Shown: in pieces, positions 55,379-64,000 of the stretch | How positions within the stretch are numbered: the stretch's first letter is position 1 | Layout of the letters: every line of letters starts with the position of its first letter | Source of the DNA: Anniella stebbinsi | Lineage: Eukaryota; Chordata; Lepidosauria; Squamata; Anniellidae | Direction of reading: 5' to 3' | Assembly: GCA_029215795.1 (NCBI GenBank) | Contig: JARDYH010000001.1 | Location: 10,590,001-10,654,000, forward strand | Length of the DNA stretch: 64,000 bases | Made by a program: the position numbers and the translations under genes | The notes under the pieces: generated by a model | What the model saw: only the letters and a program-made list of their open reading frames with translations | Databases searched by the model: none | Told to the model about the DNA's origin: nothing

Positions 55379-55425
55379 TGAACTCTACAATTCTATGATT
55401 CTATAATTCTATGAAATCATAATTT
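55379..55425 (+). mobile_element. CR1 3' tail remnant
   Basis: CTACAATTCTATGATTCTAT and AATTCTATG are the octamer repeats that end CR1 elements. Little of the body is left. Confidence 0.6.
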
Positions 55426-55477
55426 TACAACAGACTTCTCAACCCAGTGCCCTCCACATTATTCCCATCTGTCATGG

Positions 55478-55676
55478 CCATGGGTATTGGACTGAGAGTC
55501 AGGAGATCTGGGTTCTAGTCCCCATTCAGCCATGAAACTCACTGAGTGACTTTGGGCCAGTCACAGACTCTCAGCCCAACCTACCTCACAGGGCTGTTGT
55601 TGTGAGGAGAAAATGGAGAGGAGGATCATGTACGCCACCTTGAGTTCCTTGGAGAAAAAAGAGGTGGGATATAAAT
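55478..55676 (+). mobile_element. tRNA-derived SINE (TAGTGGTTA family)
   Basis: GGAGATCTGGGTTCTAGTCC (box B), GAGTGACTTTGGGCCAGTCA, CAACCTACCTCACAGGGC and GTGGGATATAAATGC follow the family order. Its tail is the target of the next element. Confidence 0.8.
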
Positions 55677-55684
55677 GCTATTAT

Positions 55685-55853
55685 TATGCAAGCCTATGGG
55701 GAAAACACCAAAAATGGTGGTCTGATATCGGAATCGGAACTTCTGATTTTGTATCCGAAGCTATACGATGGACCTCCGATTTTTCCAATACGCTACTTTA
55801 CAAAATCTGAAGTTCTGATTCCGATACGATTTTTGCGTCTGTGCACATCCCTA
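55685..55853. mobile_element. hAT-like deletion derivative lacking its left terminus, TSD intact
   Basis: It is flanked by the exact octamer GCTATTAT at 55677-55684 and 55854-55861. The right end GTGCACATCCCTA is normal. The left side has only TA and then TGCAAGCCTATGGGG, which is internal sequence in the 50-kb element. TCCGAT/ATCGGA subterminal words fill the rest. Confidence 0.8.
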
Positions 55854-55861
55854 GCTATTAT

Positions 55862-57200
55862 GACCATTCACTCCAAGAGTGAAAATTGCTGTTTGCTTGC
55901 TCTCAACTTTGACTATAAATGTTTGGGTTGTGCTGTTACCTTGCTATCCAATAACCAACAGCGGACTCCTGCTGAGGCCTGACAGGGGACAGAAATATTT
56001 CTGAGGAGGGCAGGCACTCACATCCTGAGGGGGGCAACCTTGCCAACACATGTGGCATTTGTAGTGCCTGTGGAAAGAAATTACTGGCATTTGGCTGGCT
56101 TAAGCACTCTACAGGCCTCTGCCGCTAAATGCACTTATTAGATAGATTTGAAGGGGGCAGGTTGGGGTGGTGGTGAGGAAACAATGAAATTTAGAACTTG
56201 ACATTCAGTGCCAGTATCAAGCAAAGCGACTTGCAGGGAAAGGGGAGAGAGAAAATTAATTGGCTGTGGCTATTACCAATGTGCAGGCCTAGGAGTTCCC
56301 TGAAGCTATCGCTGTAGTAGTTGTTATGGGAGGTTGCATCAGTGATGAGAGGCCTGGGCAGAGCTATTATTATGGAAACCACTAAGGCAGAGAGTCAAAC
56401 ACAGAATCCAGAGGCGCTAATAGGCTACTGGTGCATACCATTTGTGATTCTGGCAATAAAGAGATTAGAGCATATAATAAAAGGGCTCTGATTCTTTTAA
56501 TGAGCCACTGACTTCGGTTCAACGGACTTTGGGGAGCTTCAGCTGATGCGGCTGAGACAGAAGCAAAGGCTTCCGAAAGGACGCTCTGTCCCCTGCATTC
56601 TGCTTTGCTCATCTCCTGCCTTTAAAAAATAAAACGGTTTGCGACGTTGCCAGTCACACAGTGACTAAAAGGCGAATGTCATGGACGTGTTGAATTCAGA
56701 GAAGGTCACAAAACCAACAGGAGTTTTTTTTTAAAAAAAAAACATTTAGAGGATGGGCCAGAAATCCTGAGCTCATCTCAAGCCATCTGAGAGCTGGGCA
56801 GAGAGAAATGAATCCAAACAGGGCCAATGTGCTGGGTTTGCTCAAAGGGTAAGAGATATGGGAATCAAATCCCCGTGATAGCTTTTCAAATTGCAAGAAA
56901 AAGGATAAGGTTTGAACCTTGAACTACGCTGCTGAATGTTTTTGAAGATGAACAAGTTGACGTGCAGTTACAGCTGTAGAATTTGTCAACCTCGGCAAAA
57001 AATAAAATAAAATTAAAAACAGTGGGGCCCTGCAATTGAAAGCTTTAACTATCTCAAGGTTTGAGGAATGGCTACATAAGAAATCATGGAAATAGATGTA
57101 GGGACAATGTACATTAACAGAATGGTCCATATTGTTGCAGTATGCAACATGTGAGGTAAACTCCTTTCCTAATGTGTTAAAAATCCTCATAACCAATATA
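55862..57200. other. Non-coding, nothing recognised
   Basis: 56160-56600 lacks repeat signatures (AGAAAATTAATTGGCTGTGG). No exon is recognised. Confidence 0.4.
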
Positions 57201-57204
57201 TAAA

Positions 57205-57605
57205 GTCATAGAATCATAGAATAGTAGAGTTGGAAGGCCCGTAAGGCCATTGAGTCAAACCCCATGCTCAATACATACCTTAAATGCATACCGCCTTAAA
57301 GCATACCTGAAAAATGGCTGTCCAGCTGCATCTTGAAAGTCTCTAGTGTGGGAGAGCCTACAATATCTCTAGGTCATTGGTTCCATTGTCGTACTGCTCT
57401 AACAGCCAGGAAGTTTTTCCTGATGTCCAGCCGGAACCTGGCTTCCTGTAACTTGAGCCCATTATTCCGTGTCCTGCACTCTGGGACGATTGAGACAACC
57501 TTTCAAGGACTTGCAGAGTGCTATCATGTCTCCCTTTAGTCTTCTCTTCTCCAGGCTAAAATGCCCAGTTCTTTCAGTCTCTCCTCATAGGGCTTTGTTT
57601 CCAGT
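57205..57605 (-). mobile_element. CR1 3' end (ATTCTATG-tail subfamily)
   Basis: TCATAGAATCATAGAATAGT, GTCCAGCTGCATCTTGAAAG, CAGGAAGTTTTTCCTGATGT and TCTTCTCTTCTCCAGGCTAA form a longer copy of the family at 49325. Confidence 0.9.
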
Positions 57606-57799
57606 CATGGGACTGTATCACTGTGTAAGTTGTTGACTGGCAACAATCAAGTTGTTGTGAGAGTTTATTTATAAATTTATTAATAAAGTTATTTATTTAG
57701 GAAAAAATGGCAAAAGCAAGACAGGAGGTAAACATTTTGCATATAGGAAAGAAGGATCAAATTCAGAAGTACAAGATGGCTGGATAACAGGCTACTCAG

Positions 57800-57890
57800 C
57801 AATACTTATTTATTTTTATTTCTTTACTTAAAACATTTGCATCCTGCCCTGTATCATTGGGATCTCTGGGAGCAACGCTTGCTTCTAAGG
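57800..57890 (-). mobile_element. LINE-like 3' end fragment
   Basis: TTTATTTTTATTTCTTTAC is followed by AAACATTTGCATCCTGCCCT and GGGATCTCTGGGAGC, the same family as 25897-25980. Confidence 0.5.
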
Positions 57891-57914
57891 GGCAAAAGAA
57901 AATATTTAAAGCTT

Positions 57915-58085
57915 TCTTATACTGAGCCTGTCCATTGGTACATCTAAGCCCATACTGTTTACTCTGCCCGGTGACATCTCCCCAGGATCTTCCCTGAGAT
58001 TTTTCTTTTATTGGAGATGTGCCGGACTGAACCTGGGACTTTCTGCATGTAATACTTGTGCTTTACTACTGAGCTATGACTCCTT
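57915..58085 (-). mobile_element. tRNA-Ala-derived SINE
   Basis: TTCTTATACTGAGCCTGTCC, GCCGGACTGAACCTGGGACT and CTTTACTACTGAGCTATG are the reversed body and tRNA-like head. Confidence 0.75.
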
Positions 58086-59040
58086 TTGTAAAATAAGTGA
58101 GGCTCATTTCTCTTTAACCTTCTGCAACTTGTGCATTCTTTTCATATAGTATCCAAATTCCGCTCAATAGGATATTGTAATCAAGTATCCACTAGATGGC
58201 AACATAAGATAATATAACATACAAGAGAAATTCACACACAGCCTGCTTTACCTCTGGTGCAAACTGATTATTATAAGAAATGTAATATCATTTCCTTGAG
58301 TGTACATTTCTATATGCAACCAAAGTATTATGTCTAAACAAGACTGGGGAAAAAATAGTTTACATGTACCAATAAATGGAAAATATGCAACTCTTGTTTC
58401 TATGTACAACTTTTTTTTAAAAAAAACAAACAAACCAAGAAAATAAAAATAAAAATTGGGAAACTTCCAAGTCAAGTCAGCAAAAAATAAATAAAATGAA
58501 AATATTTCACATAGTATTCTGGCAAGAAATCAGAGCATACTTGCTCACACCCATAAACTGCAAAGAAATGAACAACTTGCATGCATACATAAATGCAAAA
58601 GCTCCTACTTCACAGCTACATGACTTGTCAAAATATGACTGCTGTCCAAGTTTCCTGCTGAAAATGAATGCACCTATCCCTACCCACCCACCCACCCCCG
58701 TAACATGTGTGATCAAACTCAGGACCAAATGCACTGAACAATTGACCATAAAAAATCAATACATTGGATTGGATTCAGATTAAGTTTGTCATGCTTTAGT
58801 CCCATTGAAATGAATGTGATTGAAGACAGTCATGACAAACTTCTCCTATTGATTTCAATGGGCCAAAAGTGTGATTAATCTACAATGTAATTCTACCTTC
58901 TGTTCCAGAGCTCCCATGTTGAAATCTCCATCAAGCCCAGTGCTTCACTAGCCTGAGCCCAGCAGGGCATCAATGAGGGAGGAGTGGCACATCTCTCCCT
59001 TACTGGGGCCATGTTTTTTCCCATTTAGTAGCTGAATTTC
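58086..59040. other. Non-coding, nothing recognised
   Basis: AT-rich sequence with short A and T runs and a (CCCA)n at about 58684-58697. No gene is recognised. Confidence 0.45.
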
Positions 59041-60240
59041 ATGATCAGTTCACCTCATCATGGCTTATTTAAGGTATGATGAGCTGTGACAGCTGCAGAT
59101 GCGAGCCTGTCATGACTAGGTCATCCAAAGCCAGTGGGGCTAGGTTGTGTGAGTGTTAAACAACCCCCTCAGAATCCATGGTGGGCCAGTTTGCCTGATT
59201 ACCACAGGTGGGTTGTGGTGCACAGTGGTGGCCATTTGAAATATTCAACCTCTGGTGAGGAGTTGCCATGATTTGCCATGTCATCTGTACCCAAGTAGCA
59301 TGGCTTGTTGGAGGGAGAAACAGCCCTCCAAAAACCTACAACAGGCCATGGGTTATTGGACGGTTGTTTCCCCCCTCCAACAAGTCATTCTGCCAGGTTC
59401 AGAAGACATGACAAGCTGCGGGCAGGGCCTGAATAGGTAACCTAGTGCCTGCGGGTGCCACAGGATGTCGTAACTTAAACAAGCAATGGCGGGTTGCAGT
59501 GATCGTGCGGACCGTTATGTGAGGGCTGTTTAACCTTCTCACAACCCTTCTCTGCTGGCTTCAGATGACACAACAAGCTGTAGCCCTGGCCTGAATATTC
59601 AAATTAGCCACCAGCATGCACCACGACTGGGCTGTTTGATTGTTGGAACAGGTCCTAAGTATGACTAAGTCTGGATCCAACCCATGGAATTCTTCAAATA
59701 TGTAATTGTTTATTTTTTTAAAAAAAACCTATTCCCCCTCTTCCCCCTCCTTCTTCTAAAAAATAATCTTCCAACGTGAACACAAACCATGGTGGATTTT
59801 TTCTTGCCTTTTTGTTTTGAAGGTACCTGTGCTCATAAGCTGTAATCAATGTTCTGAAATCCACAGCTCCTGCCAGAATTAAAATGAAGTGAAACCTAAT
59901 GTCAAAACAGAAGGGAACAGAACTGGGCAAATCCATTTATCCCTAATTTAATCAGTTATACATTTCTGCCCAGCAGCTGTCAAATGGGAATGCGGTGAAG
60001 AGAGGAGGGGGAAAGAATAACCCCAGGTTCATGCATTCAGCTGTTGTTGCAATAATGTGATGACACAGCATGAGCTTGCTTTCATTTCGCTGCACGCACA
60101 AGCCACTCTGGCCAGTTTGGACAACACAACAAGCCACTCTGAAACAAACATGGCTCACAACCCGCCGTGGATTATTGTGTTGTGTGAATCCAGCCATTCT
60201 GTCCAAACTGTGGTTTGTGCTATCCATAGTTCAGCCCCAG
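59041..60240. repeat. Degenerate MITE-like repeats (GACACAACAAGC words)
   Basis: ATGACACAACAAGCTG (59566), CATGACAAGCTGCGGGC (59409) and GACAACACAACAAGCCACTC (60119) are recurring words. GATGACACAGC near 60059 and TTGTGTTGTGTGAATCCAGC near 60176 form an inverted pair around one unit. This suggests an old MITE family in several pieces; the limits are approximate. Confidence 0.35.
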
Positions 60241-62160
60241 TTTGGTTTTAATTTTTCTGTTTGTGCTGAAATGTGTACACATCCCAGCTTTGTAATTGCA
60301 CTGTTGTGGTACAGCTCACTCACAGTTGTTTCTGACTTAGCACAGGGATCTCCTCTGGGTTGAACTAGAGTGGGGAAGAACTGGTGTGTGTGGACATGCT
60401 GGCTTTCTAGTTCCTATGAATATCACTGGATAGATCCATATGATTTCTGAGAGCTTCTTCAGATGACCATTCTATTACACGCTCACGACTGGACAGTCAC
60501 GGTTCTTCGCGGGGCATTTTGACGACGCAGCATTCCTCCTGCACGTCGCCTGCTCCTTCTGCTCTTTTTTCCGTCACAAAATGGGCCTCATCATATCCGT
60601 TTTGTTTTTGGGCCATAACAAAACTTGCCTCCATTTCCTGCCATGTGTAGGAGAAGTTGCGTGATAAACACGCCCACTGAATGGGCTACGTGATCATTGC
60701 TTCCTTTTGCTTTTTTCCCCATGTGAAGAAAGAGGAAGCTTCTTGTCCCTATTGTGGGACAGAAGCAGGAGGCAAAGTGATGGTAGGGGAACACTGATGA
60801 TCCTCTGTGTCAGAATGTATAACTGAAGCTAATGGCTGCTTTGGTAAAGCATTTTGAGGGGCCCAGCCAAAGATTTGAATATTCAGGTGCTCTGATTTAG
60901 GACCAGGAGCTCTGTCTCCTTGACTACACCCTTCCATAGCTTCCATAGATTTGTGGCAGAAGGTGCCTGTGTCTTTTTCCCAGGAGCTTACCCTATTGGA
61001 GATGAGCAAGTTCTCTTGCTAAATATCCCATCACTTGCACCCCTGTGCAAGATTTCTTTTTGCCAGGTAAGGATAGGTTTGGACGCCTCTTTCTCTCTGT
61101 CCTCTTTCCATCTTCTGATGGCTCTCAACCCTCTTCCTAAGGCACTAACAACTTCAGGAATTAAGCTAAGGACTGAAACACCTCTTTCACCTTGTCTTCA
61201 CCCCTCCTTCTCCCTGCCTGCTGTTCATTTCCTCCACGTGGCTCCACACTGAAGGTGTCTTGCCCAAGAGTCCTCAAAACCCAGGAGCTGGTAGTGAACA
61301 GCTTCCACCACACCTGAAGGCAGCAAACTAGCTTAGGGGGCAAAAGGCAGATAGTCTACGTGTTACACAGCTCTCTCCCCCAACACCTTGCTGCCACCTT
61401 CCTTGCTGCCTTATGTATCAGATGTCTTTAAGAAGCTTGAGATGACTTACAGTGTTATAGGGTACAGCAATGTAGACTTGAATGCAATACACTTTCTGAG
61501 TTCAATTGCCAATCAAACGGTGAATCTTCATTCCTAAACTGAACTCACCTAAGCATCAGCTAGAGGCCTAGACTGGCATGAGAACAGTTAATTGTAAAAC
61601 CCATCACTTTGAATTGACATAATTCATCTTACCTGGGTTGTGGATTTGGCTGCATGGTAGCGATCATAGGATGGACTATAATTCATTCTCTCCCATTAAA
61701 AACTAATGGAAAACACAGGGCATTCTTTAGCAACCAATTTCCAAAGAGCAGCTAATGAAGGCAGCACAATGATCCTAGGCACGAGCTGAAAGCAATACGC
61801 GCAAACTCAATGTCATCTCAGCATGGGTCTAATTATTCAATTTTTAAACTAATTTTGAGGGCTTTCCAGTGACTATGGGGTTTAATAGTCTGAACGTGCT
61901 TTAGCTTAATGTATTACACAGATAGGAAAGACTGATTGTTTTCTGCAATAGAGGGAGAGAGAGAGAAAAGCCCTAGCATGACAAATGGACCTAATGCTTT
62001 ACACAATGTTTTTGCCTAGTATCTCATTATCTCATTCATAAAAACTGTCTTAATCTCACCACTCTAGCTGAAAGCTTTACCACCTTTGCCGTCTATGCTG
62101 CCCTATGTATCATATCAACGCTTCTCTTCTTATTGCCTGATGAGTCCATCAGGCAATAAG
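60241..62160. other. Non-coding, nothing recognised
   Basis: No exon, RNA gene or clear repeat was found. 61620-61920 lacks repeat signatures (GGGTCTAATTATTCAATTT) and could be a conserved non-coding element. Confidence 0.35.
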
Positions 62161-62164
62161 CCTA

Positions 62165-62320
62165 TAAGGCAGTAAGCCTATATACACCAGTTGCTGGGGA
62201 ACGTGGGTGGGAAGGTGCTGTTGCATCTGAGTCATGTTTGTAGGTTCCTGGTTGACAGCTGGTTGGCCACTGTGTAAACAGAATGCTGGACTAGAGGGAC
62301 CCTTAGTCCAATCCACCTCT
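62165..62320 (+). mobile_element. CR1 3' end fragment (TTCTTATG-tail subfamily)
   Basis: GCAGTAAGCCTATATACACC, GTTGCTGGGGAACGTGGG and AGCTGGTTGGCCACTGTGTA match 32660-32790. The extreme 3' tail is missing. Confidence 0.75.
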
Positions 62321-62811
62321 CCTCCTCCTCTTCCTCTTCCTCCTGTGCCATCAATATACATGCCACTTTATGCTCCCTGCCCAAGAGACCTTGAAATCTA
62401 TGAAACTTGTCAACAGTAAGGACAGATTAGGTTTCGGTTAAGAAATAATGCCAAGCTTTGGTGTTATGTGTATAACCCAGGGATTGGTGAGAAGGTTGTT
62501 TCAGTTTGGTTTTGGTAAGAATTTGCCATAAAAAAAATCACAAAGTTCTCCATATCTGGGACAAAAAGACCTTGAGATTCAAAACATTCATATACGGGAG
62601 AAACCAAAAATGGACAGATGTGTCCATGCAAGCTTTTGTCTTTACATACACATTTATAAAGACTGGTATTGTTCAGAGAGGCCCCTTTTATCTTTATTGC
62701 AGCTAGGGCAGAGTTACTCTATAGCCGACAAATTTGTCTGTGTCCACCAGCAGCCCTCAGATCTTAAGGTCATCTGGTAGACCTTCTAACAAAGTCTGGA
62801 AAGGGAGGACA

Positions 62812-62935
62812 TAAAGAACATAAAGAAGAGCCCTGCTGGATCAGATCAAAGGTCCAGCACTCTGTTCACACCGTGACCAACTAGCTGTCGACCAGGGACC
62901 CACAAGCAGGACATGGTTTATATAGAGGACAATTC
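62812..62935 (-). mobile_element. CR1 3' end fragment (TTCTTATG-tail subfamily)
   Basis: AGAACATAAAGAAGAGCCCT, GCTGGATCAGATCAAAGGTC and CTAGCTGTCGACCAGGGACC are the reversed 3' terminus. Confidence 0.75.
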
Positions 62936-63024
62936 TGCCTGCTCCATAAACACAGAATCAATCTTTTGCTGGCTTTTTAGAAAATCTGCCAGCCAGCTAT
63001 TCAGTGGGCATCAGTTGGAATCTA

Positions 63025-63285
63025 AGGTAGGATCTACACTACTGCTTTATAGTGGTACTGAAGTGTACTGACAACTGTTGGGGCGCATGACACATCTACA
63101 CCAAGCAGGATGTAACACTATGAAAGTGGTATGACAGCGGTATATGGAATGTGTCATGAGCCCCAAGAGTTGTCAGCGCACCTCAATACCGCTATAAAGC
63201 AATTGTGTAGATTGTGCCTCCATATACCGCTTTCATACCACTTTCATAGTGTTATATCCTGCTCGGTGTAGATCTGGCCAAAGTT
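63025..63285. mobile_element. MITE with A-B-A'-B' inverted arrangement
   Basis: Block A (GATCTACACTACTGCTTTAT to about 63105) is followed by block B (CTACACCAAGCAGGATGTAA to about 63148). The reverse complement of A (ATGTGTCATGAGCCCCAAGA...) comes next, then the reverse complement of B (CCATATACCGCTTTCATACC...CGGTGTAGATC). Partial copies are at 11412 and 35620. There is no coding capacity. Confidence 0.7.
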
Positions 63286-64000
63286 TGGTAAAAGCACGCC
63301 TTACAGGGGGAAAAAAGGCTAATTCTCTCAAGCCCTTTCATGAGCTTTGAATCCCTGCCTATTTAACCGTGCGAATTAGGGTTGCAATTTCTTTTTATAT
63401 TTTGACAGGCTGCTCATCTGTATCAGCTACATGACAGGCAGGTACATCATGGAATAGCTGTACCCATTGAATTTGGCTGGTGCAGATGGGTAAGAATATT
63501 AGTTCCATTCATTTTTTAATTTTTTTGAGTTTACCAAAATTCTCAAAGTTCTTCACACTCGGGAGAGAAAGAACCAGAGATTTAAGAAATTCGAACGTGG
63601 GGGAAAGTAAAACAGATGGATTCTCCCATCCATAGTATGACCCCTTGTCCTTGTATACACTCCCGCCTTCAAGCAGTCGAATTCACTCCCATTCATCAGA
63701 ACCACACACTGTTGGGACAGCATCTTTCACTGCTATGACATGTTTAATGCCTGTCGGTGAGCAGCTTTCTTCTCTTTTAAAGCTCCCAATTTTGAATTTT
63801 GTTTAATTAAATGGAAATCACTAAAGCGTATGTTTCCCCCATCATGCTTTCTCTGGTGATTTTAAAAGGCTTCTGGGATTAGAAAGCCCCAAAAGGAATT
63901 GCCGCACGATTAAAATTTGCAGGAGGATTTCCCTTATGTTAGACTTTTATAATTAATATTTTGTTGCATTTAAGGCTCAGCAGCACTGCCATTAGCTAGT
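63286..64000. other. Non-coding, nothing recognised
   Basis: The sequence is AT-rich with no repeat signature and no exon-like frame. 63760-63990 (GTTTAATTAAATGGAAATCA) might be conserved, but this is speculation. Confidence 0.35.

Overview
The window looks like the nuclear genome of a squamate reptile (lizard-type). It contains the last five coding exons of one conserved host gene, recognised as KLHL4 (kelch-like 4). The rest is a repeat-rich gene desert. The repeat mix supports the assignment: two tRNA-derived SINE families of squamate type, CR1 3' ends, several L2-clade LINEs, a young LINE-1, and many short hAT-type and palindromic DNA elements. I cannot name the species.

Layout: 1-1996 is the right part of a large non-autonomous DNA element. 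It starts with a perfect 153-bp inverted repeat, continues with alternating 161/146-bp tandem repeats, and ends in an ATCGG-rich subterminal block. 2000-6300 holds two hAT-like elements, a likely solo LTR and a palindromic MITE. 6424-12438 carries the KLHL4 3' exons (+ strand, introns of 1.0-1.9 kb, stop codon at 12436-12438), with SINE and L2 fragments in the introns. 12439-19187 is non-coding and repeat-bearing. 19203-24896 is a full-length LINE-1 with perfect 15-bp target-site duplications, an intact ORF1 and an ORF2 broken by two lesions near its 5' end. 28578-32289 is a nearly intact L2-clade LINE flanked by an unusually long, perfect 127-bp direct repeat. 36806-39195 is an older, 5'-truncated, broken L2 of another family. 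40676-41550 is an 875-bp duplicate of KLHL4 exon plus intron, 34 kb downstream of the original. 44650-52470 contains two long polypyrimidine tracts, SINEs, CR1 pieces and a 1.2-kb hAT element with an 8-bp target duplication. 52-64 kb is mostly unannotated non-coding DNA with scattered SINE, CR1 and MITE copies.

There is no operon-like logic. The only host protein is the KLHL4 C-terminal kelch propeller, presumably a substrate-binding domain for a cullin-3 ubiquitin ligase adaptor. Everything else is transposable-element biology: TPRT insertions with measurable target duplications, two LINE families with a shared type of 3' hairpin, and a set of hAT-like elements with related termini but different repeated subterminal words. 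Some non-repeat stretches downstream of KLHL4 are AT-rich with TAATTA-type motifs and might be regulatory, but that cannot be shown from one sequence.
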